DNA of 64,000 nt, from contig JAXLYE010000009.1 in the NCBI GenBank assembly GCA_046351595.1, positions 372,001-436,000 of the forward strand, given 5' to 3'. Below, one piece after another: positions 48,512-57,590 of this stretch; positions within the stretch are counted from its first letter, which is position 1, and each line of letters begins with the position of its first letter. The DNA comes from JAXLYE01 sp046351595 (lineage in GTDB: Bacteria > Myxococcota_A > Polyangia > Palsa-1104 > JAEUJZ01). The notes beneath the pieces were generated by a model that was not told the DNA's origin, made no database searches, and worked only from the letters and a program-made list of their open reading frames with translations. A program made the position numbers and the translations under genes.

Positions 48512-50278
48512 CTAGGGGGCGGGTGGCGGCACCGCGGCGCCGCCCGCAGCACCAGATGGTGACGTCGGCGCGAACAGGAACGGGAAGCGGAAGGTGCGCA
48601 GCGGGCCGGTCGGGCGCGGGAAGCGCCACTCGGAGACGCGCTGCTCCAGGCACGCCGAGAGCACCGGCAGATCGAGCGTGTTCTCGACGGTGACCACCGA
48701 CTGCACCAGGCCGGCGTCGCTGAGCGTCAGCGCCACCTCGACGCGGCCGCCCGGCAGCGAGCCCTGGGCCCGGGCCACGCGCTCGTAGCAGGCGCGGACC
48801 TGGGCGCGATAGGTCGAGGCGACAAACTCGATGTTGGCGATCGTCTGGTCGACGGCGGCGCGCTGCTGGGGCGGCAGCTTGCTGAGGTCGGGCAGCGCCG
48901 GCTGGCCCGGCTCGGCGGGGACCTCCACAGGCGACGCGGGCGATGCGGGGGTCGCGGGAGCGGTCGCCGCGGCGCCGACCGGGGGCGGAGCCGGTGCCGC
49001 CGCGGGAGCGGTCGGGGCCGCGGGCACGCTGACCAAGAGGTCGCGCGCCCGCGGCGTCGAGGGCGGGGCCGCCGGCCGCGGCCGGATCGGGCGCTGCGGG
49101 CCGGCAGCAGGCGGCGGACGCAGCGCGGGGGCGGGGCTGGTCTCGACCGGCGGCGGCGATCGGCGCAGGAAGTGCGCGACGGCGTAGGCGACCGCGCCGC
49201 CGATGCTCAGCCACAGAAGGCCCCAGGCCAGGCGCCGCGTGACCCGGATCAGCCGTCGCTGCAGGCGCCGCGGTCGCGCGACCATCTGGGTCGGATCGAA
49301 GCGCACCGGCTCCGGCGTGTCCGGATCGCGATGCCGGCTCTCGCTCGCAAGCGCCGGCAGCTGCACGTGCGCCGCGACGCGGTGCGGCGTCCGCTCGGAG
49401 CCCGGCTGCGAGCGCTGGCTGCGCGCCGTGCCCGGTCCTGTCGATTCACCCGCGGAGTCCGCGACGCTCGCGGGGCTGCCGCGGACCGGGGTCTGCTCGT
49501 CGCTGCGCAGGCTCCGGCCGCGGCGGTCGTAACTTCTCTGCGAGGCTGCACTGCGCTGCGAGGCCGAGCGCTCCGACAGTCCAAGCTGCGCGCTCCGTCC
49601 GCTCGGGCGATCCGGCGCGTCGTCGAGGCGGGCGTCGCGTGCCGGTCCCAGCGAGACGGGCGACGCCCCCGAAGTCGCCGAGCTCGCCGAACCCGCCGAC
49701 GTCGAGGACGGCGCCGCGGGCGGGCCCTGCGGATCGGGAACCACGCCGCTCAGCGCGTCCATGAACGCCAGCGGCAATACGTTGCCGAGCGGCGAGGTGT
49801 GCACCCGATGATCCGGCGCCTTGGCGCGCAGCTCGTGCCCGAGCCCGGGCATCTCACCGGTCGGGCGGCGCGACTCGATATCGGCGGCCGCGCGCGCCGC
49901 CGCCAGGTTCTTCGAGGGCCGCACCGGCCGCGTGCGATCCTCGCTGCTCGGGATCTCGCGCGGCGTCACCTGCGACGGCGCGGGCTGTCGGCGCAGGCTG
50001 CGCGCCGAGCCCGGGAGGCCGCCGTTGCCGCCCGCCGCGCGCGCTGCGCTGGCCCGACCCTCGGCCGCGCTCCCTTCATCGGACGGCGGCTCCGCGGGCG
50101 CTGCCGCCCGATCCGCCCCGCGATCGGCGCCGCGATCAGCGACCGCCACCGGATCCAGCAGATCCGGCGGCGCCGCGATCACGCCGCGCCAGCCCTCGAT
50201 GCGACGACCACAGACGCCGCAGAAGCGCCCGCCGCCGGGCAGCTCCGCTTGGCAGTGTGGGCACCGAGTGGGGAGCAT
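48512..50278 (-). CDS. Zinc-ribbon protein with membrane helix and AgmX/PglI-like C-terminal domain
   Basis: A 588-aa protein. An N-terminal zinc ribbon has CPHC and CGVC (residues 6-23). A 300-residue Ser/Arg/Pro-rich disordered region follows, then one membrane helix (LAWGLLWLSIGGAVAYAVAHF, about 360), a Pro/Ala-rich stretch, and a C-terminal TonB-C-like domain (ACYERVARAQGSLPGGRVEV, then VVTVENTLDLPVLSAC and WRFPRPTG), the pattern of AgmX/PglI gliding-motility proteins. This suggests a role at the cell envelope, possibly energy transduction or motility. TAGAGT ends 7 nt before the start. Confidence 0.85.
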   Translation of the reverse strand: MLPTRCPHCQAELPGGGRFCGVCGRRIEGWRGVIAAPPDLLDPVAVADRGADRGADRAAAPAEPPSDEGSAAEGRASAARAAGGNGGLPGSARSLRRQPAPSQVTPREIPSSEDRTRPVRPSKNLAAARAAADIESRRPTGEMPGLGHELRAKAPDHRVHTSPLGNVLPLAFMDALSGVVPDPQGPPAAPSSTSAGSASSATSGASPVSLGPARDARLDDAPDRPSGRSAQLGLSERSASQRSAASQRSYDRRGRSLRSDEQTPVRGSPASVADSAGESTGPGTARSQRSQPGSERTPHRVAAHVQLPALASESRHRDPDTPEPVRFDPTQMVARPRRLQRRLIRVTRRLAWGLLWLSIGGAVAYAVAHFLRRSPPPVETSPAPALRPPPAAGPQRPIRPRPAAPPSTPRARDLLVSVPAAPTAPAAAPAPPPVGAAATAPATPASPASPVEVPAEPGQPALPDLSKLPPQQRAAVDQTIANIEFVASTYRAQVRACYERVARAQGSLPGGRVEVALTLSDAGLVQSVVTVENTLDLPVLSACLEQRVSEWRFPRPTGPLRTFRFPFLFAPTSPSGAAGGAAVPPPAP

Positions 50279-50285
50279 CGGGGCG

Positions 50286-50291
50286 ACTCTA
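50286..50291 (-). promoter_or_regulatory. Candidate -10 box TAGAGT before the AgmX/PglI-like gene
   Basis: Ends 7 nt before the ATG at 50278; no Shine-Dalgarno. Confidence 0.4.
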
Positions 50292-50421
50292 TCACAGCGA
50301 GGCAGATTTCCAGACTGAGCCGCCGAGGCCTTGTGATATCATCGCCCAAAGTCCTGTGGCAGCTTCCTGTTGCGGCGACAAGGGTTGCCGCGCAGAACAC
50401 AATCCTGGGAGAACGTGACCG

Positions 50422-52131
50422 ATGGGGCCATCTGAGATCCGCGCATCCCGAGCGACGACGAAACCTGCAGCGACCCCTGTGGCTCGGAAGGTCGCGCTGG
50501 CGCTGACCTTCGCCTCAGCCTTCGGGCTGTCGGGCGCGCTGCTCGACAACGGATCGTCTAGTGGTTGGTCGCTGGGCTCGGTCGCCTGGGCGCAGGACAA
50601 GAAGACGGTCTCGGTGCTTGAGATCCAGGGCGCGCCGCCGAAGCTGAAGGCGGCCATCGAGAAGGCGCTGCGCGCCAAGTACACGCTGGTCCCCGAGGCC
50701 AAGTGGAACGCCACCGCGCGCAAGCTGAACGTCACCGGCCAGGGCGCCGACGACATCGTCCTGGTCGCCAACGAGCTCAAGGTCGACGCCGTCGTCACCG
50801 GCAAGGTGAAGAAGGACAAGGAGTCGGGCAAGTGGCGGCTCAACATCGCCGCCCGCCACGGCGCAACCGGCAAGCCGCTCGGCAAGATCCAGATTGATCT
50901 GAAGTCCGAGCGCCCCGACGCCGCCTCGATCTCGCAGGCCGAGCAGGAGATCCCGAGCGCGGTCGAGCTGGCGATCGCCGGCCCGCCGCCCGAGCAGCCC
51001 GCGGTCGCCGAGACCAAGCCCGAGCCGGTTTCGCCGTCGCTGCTCGGCAAGGAGGACGACCCCCTCGAGCGGATGCGCAAGATGGAGGAGGAGCGCCGCC
51101 GCGAGGAGGGCAAGGTCGATCGCCCGGTCTGGTACCCGTTCGTCGACGCCTCCGCCGGCTTCATCCTGAACGGCCGCGACTTCCAGTACACCGAGGAGGC
51201 GGGCGACACCAGCGCGGTCAAGTGCTACGACGTCAGCACCGTCCGCGACGACCAGGACTTCTCGGGTCCGGTCCGCACCAACCTCCAGTACAACAAGCTG
51301 CGCAGCTGCCCGAAGTACGCGGCTTCGGTCACCGGCGGCGTGCGCGTCGACATCACCGGCTACCCGCTGGCGATGCTGCGTCACAGCTGGCTGCGCGGCA
51401 TCGGCATCGGCGTGCTGTTCGACTACATGTTCTGGCCGCCGAGCCGCACCGGCGGCACCAACTCGCGCGACCTGGCGACGCAGGAGTGGCGCCTCGAGGC
51501 TGGCCTCCGCTACCACTGGAACATCCTGAACAAGCGCAGCCGGCCGTCGATCCTGTTCAACGTCAGCTACGGTCTGCACAACTTCCAGGTGCAGAAAGAG
51601 AAGGTCACCGCCCAGGGTGCGCCGATGCGCTGGCGCTACCAGAACGCCAGCGGCATCGTGAAGGACCTCGACGGCACCGACGATCACGGGCTGCCGGACA
51701 TCTCGTACCAGTACGTCAGCATCGGGCTGGGCGGCCGCATCCCGTACTACGCGACGGAGAAGTGGTTCATCGGCCTGCTCGTCAACGTCAACTTCCACGC
51801 GATGCTGAGCTACGGCGAGATCGCCACGGCCTTCGTCGATCGCAGCGTGCCCGACGGCCTGACCCGCGACGGCGGCTACGGCCCGGCCAGCGGCTTCGGC
51901 GTGCGCGCCGGCTTCACGCCCGTCGAGGTCGTCCCCTGGAAGGGCCTGACGATCCGCCTGTCCGGCTTCTACGAGCTCTTCAAGTACAGCTTCAACTACG
52001 GCACCAACGACACCCTGGTGCAGGCCACCAGCGCGGCGGGCGTGTCGCTCGACAACGCCGCCCGTCACCTGGCGCAGGGCGCGACCGACCAGTACTTCGG
52101 CGCCATCGTCAGCGTCGGCTATCAGTACTGA
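50422..52131 (+). CDS. Outer-membrane beta-barrel protein with N-terminal periplasmic domain
   Basis: A 569-aa exported protein. The signal peptide ends near SVAWAQ (about 55). Residues 57-195 form a small alpha/beta domain (VSVLEIQGAPPKLKAAIEKAL, DDIVLVANELKVDAVVTGKV) like the TolB-N/CsgG-type folds in lipoprotein regulators. A charged helix (RMRKMEEERRREEGK) leads to a barrel region of amphipathic strands rich in Tyr and Phe, ending GAIVSVGYQY with a terminal aromatic typical of BAM substrates. Role unknown. It is divergent from the AgmX/PglI-like gene 143 bp away. Confidence 0.8.
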   Translation: MGPSEIRASRATTKPAATPVARKVALALTFASAFGLSGALLDNGSSSGWSLGSVAWAQDKKTVSVLEIQGAPPKLKAAIEKALRAKYTLVPEAKWNATARKLNVTGQGADDIVLVANELKVDAVVTGKVKKDKESGKWRLNIAARHGATGKPLGKIQIDLKSERPDAASISQAEQEIPSAVELAIAGPPPEQPAVAETKPEPVSPSLLGKEDDPLERMRKMEEERRREEGKVDRPVWYPFVDASAGFILNGRDFQYTEEAGDTSAVKCYDVSTVRDDQDFSGPVRTNLQYNKLRSCPKYAASVTGGVRVDITGYPLAMLRHSWLRGIGIGVLFDYMFWPPSRTGGTNSRDLATQEWRLEAGLRYHWNILNKRSRPSILFNVSYGLHNFQVQKEKVTAQGAPMRWRYQNASGIVKDLDGTDDHGLPDISYQYVSIGLGGRIPYYATEKWFIGLLVNVNFHAMLSYGEIATAFVDRSVPDGLTRDGGYGPASGFGVRAGFTPVEVVPWKGLTIRLSGFYELFKYSFNYGTNDTLVQATSAAGVSLDNAARHLAQGATDQYFGAIVSVGYQY

Positions 52132-52230
52132 TCACGCGGTGAGGCGGTGCGCACGCGACTCCGCTCGACGGGCGCGCCGCGGCTGACATCGGGGTCCGGG
52201 GCCGAGCGCCCCCTTGCACAGGAGGGATTG

Positions 52231-52668
52231 ATGGCGATTACGACCGTCCGCGACATCATGACGAGCCCCGTCGTGACGCTCGGGATCGGAGACACGCTGC
52301 TGTTCGCGGATCGGCTGATGAAGCTCGGTCGCATCCGCCACCTGCCGGTGGTCGACGGCGACATGAACCTGGTCGGGCTGCTGACGCACCGCATGATCCT
52401 CGGCGCCTGGCTGAGCCGCGGCAACCCGGGCAGCGAGGACCGCGTCGAGGTCGCGCAGAGCGTCCCCGTCGAGATGGTGATGGAGAAGGACGTCTGCTCG
52501 ATCGCGCCGGGCGCGCCCGCGGCCGAGGCGGCCGAGATCATCGAGCGCCACAAGTTCGGCTGCCTGCCCGTCGTCGAGAACGGCAAGCTCGTCGGCATCC
52601 TCACCGAGGCCGACTTCCTGAAGTTCGCGCGCCGCTATCTCGAGGCCGAGCGCAGCCAGCAGCCCTAG
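52231..52668 (+). CDS. CBS-domain pair protein
   Basis: A 145-aa protein made of two CBS motifs: VRDIMTSPVVTLGIGDTLLF with IRHLPVVDGDMNLVGLLTHR, and MVMEKDVCSIAPGAPAAEAA with CLPVVENGKLVGILTEADFL. CBS pairs bind adenine nucleotides and regulate partners; nothing is fused here, so the partner acts in trans. AGGAGGGATTG lies right before the ATG. It lies alone between the barrel gene and the PH-like protein. Confidence 0.93.
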   Translation: MAITTVRDIMTSPVVTLGIGDTLLFADRLMKLGRIRHLPVVDGDMNLVGLLTHRMILGAWLSRGNPGSEDRVEVAQSVPVEMVMEKDVCSIAPGAPAAEAAEIIERHKFGCLPVVENGKLVGILTEADFLKFARRYLEAERSQQP

Positions 52669-52809
52669 TCGATCATCGGTCCCGCCGCGCGGGTTCCTGC
52701 GCTCAGCGACGCCGCTACAGGCAATGGATCCGGAGCGGTAGGACCGGGTTTCGCTCGTGCCTGACGAGCGAGCCGCGCTGCGATATCGTGGCAGCGGAGC
52801 GTTCAACCC

Positions 52810-53400
52810 GTGCCGGCAAACGAAAACGATCCCCCAAACCCCGCGCTGCCTGCGGCCCCTTCCGCGAAGGGCGCAGGGCCCCGAGCCCAGACCCCGGGCC
52901 TGGGCACGCTGCCGCCGGAAGGCGAGGATCGCTTCACGCTGCTGCCGACCACGCGCTACGTCGCCTGGGTCGCGATCGGGGTGGGCGCGGCCCTGGCGGC
53001 GCTGTCGCCCCTGGCCTGGGCGCGCCTGGCCGGGGCGGGGGCGGCGCTCTTGATCCTCGGCGCGCAGTTCATCCTGCGCGCGCGCCGGCCGACGCTGGTC
53101 ATCGATGCCGGCGGCTACCGCGTCGAGGTCGCGGGGCGCGCGCGCTTCTCGGTGCGCTGGGAAGAGGTGCAGCGCGTGCTGCGCGATGCCGCCGAGGAGG
53201 CGATGTACATCGACTGCGGCGATCCGCGCCGCAACCTGCTGCTGCCGCCGCGCGCCGGCTTCGCCTTCACCTTCACGCAGCGCGAGCAGCTGTACGCCCT
53301 GCTCAACTCGCTCGTCGGCGGGCGGGCGCAGGACGTGCCGCGCTTCGATCGGCAGCTGCCCGCGCCCGAGCGCCACGGACCGGAAGAGCCGCTGCTGTAG
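52810..53400 (+). CDS. Membrane protein with PH-like cytosolic domain
   Basis: A 196-aa protein from a GTG. After a Pro/Ala-rich N-terminus it has two close hydrophobic segments (about 52-70 and 74-90), then a beta-rich domain (LVIDAGGYRVEVAGRARFSV, WEEVQRVLRDAAEEAMYIDC, LYALLNSLV) like bacterial PH domains in membrane proteins. Function unknown. TATCGT lies about 17 nt before the start. The 245-bp gap after it holds no gene. Confidence 0.7.
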   Translation: MPANENDPPNPALPAAPSAKGAGPRAQTPGLGTLPPEGEDRFTLLPTTRYVAWVAIGVGAALAALSPLAWARLAGAGAALLILGAQFILRARRPTLVIDAGGYRVEVAGRARFSVRWEEVQRVLRDAAEEAMYIDCGDPRRNLLLPPRAGFAFTFTQREQLYALLNSLVGGRAQDVPRFDRQLPAPERHGPEEPLL

Positions 53401-53645
53401 CCCGCGGTCCGTCCGGTGTGCGCGGGCCCGGTGCGCGTGCCCACCCGCGCGGCCCCTGTGCGCGACGTCCTGCACGCGGCCCGGTGCGCTCAAGCGCCCG
53501 CAGCGCGAGCGCCTGTTTCGCCAAAATTCCGTCGAGAACCTGCCGCCGCGAGCGCGCGCCCCGGCTGCGTTAGCGCGCCGGTCGTCCTCTTCCGCTACGA
53601 TCCGAGCGACCGCTCGCCTCGCCGCGTTGCCACGGAGATTCGGAC

Positions 53646-54980
53646 ATGGAGAAGATCATCCCGTCGCGCCCCTCGTACCTGTACCCGACCCCTGGTCGCG
53701 TCGGCCTGGTGCTGGCCGGGGGCGCGGCGCGCGGCGCCTACGAGGTCGGCGTCGTGCAGTACATCTCAGAGGAGATCGCCAAGGCCATCGGCCGCGACCC
53801 GCCGCTCGACATCATCTGCGGCACGTCGGTCGGCGCCATCAACGGCTGCGCGCTGGCGGCCTACGCCGACTACCCGCGCAGCCGGGCGCGCCGCCTGGTC
53901 TCGGCGTGGCGCTCGCTGCGCATCGAGGACGTGCTGCTGTTCTCGTCGCTGCACTTCATGAAGTTCGTGCGCAGCGCGTTCGGCCCGCAGCCGACCCAGG
54001 CCCAGGTGAACGAGGATCGCTTCGGCGGCCTGATCGACGCCTCGGGCATGGAGCGGATCATCCGCCACAACATCGCCTTCCCGCGCATCGAGGAGCACCT
54101 GCGCTCGGGGCTGCTCACCGGCGTGACCACGTCGGCGACGCACATCGCCACCGGCAACACCGTGGTCTTCGTCGGCTACGGCGGCGAGAAGCTGCCGCGC
54201 TGGTCGAGCGATGCCAAGGTGGTTCCGCGGCGCGTGCAGCTGCAGCTCGGGCACGCGCTGTCCTCGGCCGCGATCCCGCTCTTGTTCCCGTCGGTGCGCG
54301 TCGACGGTGAGTTCTACTGCGACGGCGGCCTGCGGCAGAACGTGCCGCTGTCGCCGGCGCGGCACCTGGGCGCCGACGGCGTGGTGGTGATCAGCCCGCG
54401 CTACATCGACGAGGTGCCGCGCATGCCCGAGCACCCCAACCCCTCGGCGCGCATGCCCGGGCCGCTGTTCCTGGCGGGCAAGGCGCTGAACGCGCTGCTG
54501 CTCGATCGCGTCGAGAACGACATCGAGCGGCTGACGCGAATCAACCAGATCCTGCTGGCAGGCGAGAGCCGCTACGGCGAGGAGTTCGTGCCCGAGCTGA
54601 ACCGCACCCTCGGGCGCGAGGGCTCGGGGCGCGGCTTCCGGCCGCTGGCATCGCTGCTCATCCGCGCCTCCGAGAACATGGGGCGCATGGCCGCGGACTA
54701 CGTGCGCTCCGAGCGGTTCGCGCGCCGCACCGGCGGCCTGGCCGGGCGCATGCTGCGGCAGATCCTCGACTACGCCTTCGACGACGAGGCGGATCTGCTC
54801 TCGTACATCCTGTTCGACGGCGAGTTCGCGCGGCAGCTCATCGATCTGGGCTGGCACGACGCCAAGATGCAGCACGACGCGCTGTGCCACTTCTTCACGG
54901 AGCTGTGCTGCCGCGACCACACGCCGCCGCTGGGGCAGGGCGATCGGCCGGCCGGCGCCCATCACGGCGACGCTCACTGA
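53646..54980 (+). CDS. Patatin-like phospholipase
   Basis: A 444-aa Ser-Asp hydrolase. Oxyanion loop GGAARGAYEVG (about 25-35), nucleophile elbow GTSVG with S61, and the catalytic Asp in DGGLRQNVPLSPA (about 220-233) are all present. Patatin proteins cleave acyl chains from membrane lipids. The N-terminal 18 residues are short and no signal peptide is visible, so it is probably cytosolic or membrane-associated. The C-terminal 150 residues (ENMGRMAADYVRSERFARR and beyond) are helical and specific to a subgroup. GGAG lies before the ATG. Confidence 0.92.
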   Translation: MEKIIPSRPSYLYPTPGRVGLVLAGGAARGAYEVGVVQYISEEIAKAIGRDPPLDIICGTSVGAINGCALAAYADYPRSRARRLVSAWRSLRIEDVLLFSSLHFMKFVRSAFGPQPTQAQVNEDRFGGLIDASGMERIIRHNIAFPRIEEHLRSGLLTGVTTSATHIATGNTVVFVGYGGEKLPRWSSDAKVVPRRVQLQLGHALSSAAIPLLFPSVRVDGEFYCDGGLRQNVPLSPARHLGADGVVVISPRYIDEVPRMPEHPNPSARMPGPLFLAGKALNALLLDRVENDIERLTRINQILLAGESRYGEEFVPELNRTLGREGSGRGFRPLASLLIRASENMGRMAADYVRSERFARRTGGLAGRMLRQILDYAFDDEADLLSYILFDGEFARQLIDLGWHDAKMQHDALCHFFTELCCRDHTPPLGQGDRPAGAHHGDAH

Positions 54981-55016
54981 GCCGAGCTTGCGGCCCGCCC
55001 GGCGCCGCCGGCCGTC

Positions 55017-56468
55017 TCAGGTCCTGCTGCCGGTTGGGCCGTCGATACGGACGCGCTCGACGAAGGCGCGGGGATTGCCGTTCACTTCCGTGAAGGCGGC
55101 CAGGATGTCGTCGGCGGGACAGCGGCGCGAGCGGGCGCGCTCGAGCAGCGGATCGAGCAGCTGGGCGCCTTCCTCGGAGCCGAGCTCGCGCAGCCCGGCC
55201 GCGGCCACCGACACCATCTCTTCCACCAGCGGCCCGATGTCGCGACCGCGCACGCGGGCGTGCATCGCCTGCTTCGTCACGTCGCGGCGCAGCTGGTCGC
55301 GCTCGTCGAGGGTGAGGTCGGCGACCAGGGCCCAGGCCGCGCGGCGCGAGGACTCGCTGTAGAACAGGCCGCGCCACAGAGCACCCAGCCCGCGCACCAG
55401 ATCGAGCGGCCCGGCGTCGGCGGTGCGCAGCTCGACGTACTGCTTCAGCCGCGCATCCGGGAACAGCGTCGAGAGGTGCAGCTCCCAGTCCGCGAGCGTG
55501 GCGCGCTCGCCGTGGAAGCCCTCGCGCATGTACTGCCGGAAGGTCATGCCGCCGGCCGCGGTGTACGTGCCGTGGCGGTAGACGAAGAACATCGGCACGT
55601 CGAGCGCCCACTCGGCGTAGGCGCGGAAGCCGGCGCCGTCTTCGAACATGAAGGGCAGGAAGCCGCAGCGATCGTTGTCGGTGTCGAGCCAGCAGTGGGC
55701 GCGGAAGCTCTTCCAGTCGGTCGGCTTGCCGTCGACCAGCGGCGAGGCCGCGTACAGCGCAGTGACCAGCGGCCCCAGGCCCAGCCCCAGGCGCATCTTG
55801 TCGATGGCATCGGCCTCGCTGACGTAGTCGAGGTTGGCCTGCACGGTGGCGGTGCGCTTCATCATCTCGACGCCGAGCCGGCCGCGCGTCGGCAGGTACG
55901 CGCGCATGATGCGGTAGCGACCCTTGGGCATCCACGACACATCGTCCCACGTGCCGAGCGGGCGGAAGCCGCAGCCGAGGAAGGCGATGCCGCTCGCGCG
56001 CGCCATCGGCAGGAGCTCGGTGAGGTGCTCGTCGAGCTCGCGGACGCCGTCGACCTCGCTGACGAACGGTCGCCCCGAGAGCTCGAACTGGCCGCCCGGC
56101 TCGAGCGTCACCGAGGCGCCGCTGCGCCGGAGCGCGATGACGCTGCCCTGCTCCTCGATGGGCTGCCAGCCGTGGGCGGTGAGCCCGCGCAAGAGGTCAC
56201 GGATCTGCGGCCGCCCCGGCTGATCCTCGTAGGGCAGCGGTCGGACGGTCCCGTCTTCGTCGAGCGCGACGCCGACCTTCTCGTGCTCGAGCCCGACCTT
56301 GAGCGCGGCCTGCTTGCAGCCGCGGACGAAGTGCGCGACCAGCTCGTCGACGCGGGTGACGGGCGACTCGGGATCGGGCGCCGGCGAGGGGACCGATGAA
56401 GAAGGAGGGCCAGAAGGCGGCGCGAGCGGGCTGTGCTGCGTCGGCTGCATGGGTTTTTCCGTAGACAA
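55017..56468 (-). CDS. gshA: Glutamate-cysteine ligase (plant-type/class III)
   Basis: A 483-aa enzyme of the plant-type GCL group, making gamma-glutamylcysteine for glutathione. Motifs include VGLEHEKVGVALDEDG, TLEPGGQFELSG, FLGCGFRP, MMKRTATVQANLDY, and GCGFLPFMF in the middle region; ELRTADAGP near 340 is characteristic. The first 40 residues are Pro/Ser-rich and non-conserved. The start is uncertain: TTG at 56468, or ATG at 56450. It is divergent from the PP2C gene, with 246 bp between holding no gene. No gshB is seen. Confidence 0.9.
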   Translation of the reverse strand: MSTEKPMQPTQHSPLAPPSGPPSSSVPSPAPDPESPVTRVDELVAHFVRGCKQAALKVGLEHEKVGVALDEDGTVRPLPYEDQPGRPQIRDLLRGLTAHGWQPIEEQGSVIALRRSGASVTLEPGGQFELSGRPFVSEVDGVRELDEHLTELLPMARASGIAFLGCGFRPLGTWDDVSWMPKGRYRIMRAYLPTRGRLGVEMMKRTATVQANLDYVSEADAIDKMRLGLGLGPLVTALYAASPLVDGKPTDWKSFRAHCWLDTDNDRCGFLPFMFEDGAGFRAYAEWALDVPMFFVYRHGTYTAAGGMTFRQYMREGFHGERATLADWELHLSTLFPDARLKQYVELRTADAGPLDLVRGLGALWRGLFYSESSRRAAWALVADLTLDERDQLRRDVTKQAMHARVRGRDIGPLVEEMVSVAAAGLRELGSEEGAQLLDPLLERARSRRCPADDILAAFTEVNGNPRAFVERVRIDGPTGSRT

Positions 56469-56714
56469 GGTCTATCCATGCTACGGACCCGGACCCGCGC
56501 CCGTCAACGAGGCCGACCAGGGAAGTGATGGCGTCGGCGCCTGGCGGAGGTGAGGCGGCGTCCCCCCAACCAGGGCGCTCCCGAGCCCCGGTCCCGGCCG
56601 ACGGGTGGGGCGGCGATCCCCCAGGCCGCCGCGCCTTCTCGACGGAGCGCTGCTGGCACCGCGCTCGCTTTGTCTAGAGGTGCGGCCAACGCCAGCACCT
56701 GGAGGAGGAGACAG

Positions 56715-57464
56715 ATGCGGATCCTGAGCAGCGCCTATAGTGATGTCGGTCGTCGCAGCAACAACGAGGACTGCCACCTCGCGGCGCCGGAGCTCGGCCT
56801 GTTCGCGGTCGCCGACGGCATGGGCGGCTACGAGGGCGGCGAGGTCGCCAGCCACCTCGCCATCGACACGCTGCGCGACTTCTTCCAGCGCCACCACGAC
56901 GACAAGGACGCGACGTTCCCGTTCAAGCTCGATCGGGCGCGCACGCTCGACGAGAACATGCTGTGCGCGGCGGTGCGGCTGGCGCACCGGGCGATCGCGG
57001 CGCGGCGCTCGGGCCGGCTGCACGCGATGGGCTCGACGGTGGCGGCGGTGTTCCTGGACGCGGCGGCGGCGCGCGCCACCATCGGCCACGTCGGCGACAG
57101 CCGGATCTATCGTCTGCGCGACGGCACGCTCGAGCAGCTCACGCGCGATCACTCGCTGTACGAGGAGGTCCGCGCCGCCGGCCTGCACAGCGGCAGCAAG
57201 CAGGACTTCGCGTACCCCAACGTGATCACGCGCGCGCTCGGCCTGGGCGACAAGAGCGAGCCGGAGGTCACGACGGTGGCGGTGCAGCCGGGGGATCTGT
57301 TCCTGATCTGCTCGGACGGGCTGACCGAGCCGCTCGACGACAGCAAGCTGCTCGCGGCGCTGCGCGGCGCGAAGGCGGCCGAGGCGGCGCAGCTGCTCGT
57401 CGAGGCGGCGTTCAGCGCGGGCAGCCGCGACAACATCACCGCCGTCGTGCTGCAGGTCGCATGA
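56715..57464 (+). CDS. PP2C-family Ser/Thr protein phosphatase (Stp1-like)
   Basis: A 249-aa metal-dependent phosphatase. Motifs: RRSNNEDC, VADGMGGYEGGE with D34, GHVGDSRIYRLRDG, CSDGLTEPLDD and SRDNITAVVLQ, the complete bacterial PP2C set. It reverses Ser/Thr kinase phosphorylation, such as that of the kinase at 35.5 kb, though distance makes that only a guess. GGAGGAGGAG lies just before the ATG, one of the strongest ribosome sites in the window. Confidence 0.95.
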   Translation: MRILSSAYSDVGRRSNNEDCHLAAPELGLFAVADGMGGYEGGEVASHLAIDTLRDFFQRHHDDKDATFPFKLDRARTLDENMLCAAVRLAHRAIAARRSGRLHAMGSTVAAVFLDAAAARATIGHVGDSRIYRLRDGTLEQLTRDHSLYEEVRAAGLHSGSKQDFAYPNVITRALGLGDKSEPEVTTVAVQPGDLFLICSDGLTEPLDDSKLLAALRGAKAAEAAQLLVEAAFSAGSRDNITAVVLQVA

Positions 57465-57590
57465 GCGCGTGGCCCGGCCGTTGCCCTCTGCGACGGCGGG
57501 CCGCGCCCGCCATGACGTGCCGCGTCACAGTTTTCTCGTCGCCGCGGCGCTCCGGGTTGGTATAAGTGCGCAGAACTCCGGAGGTTTTTC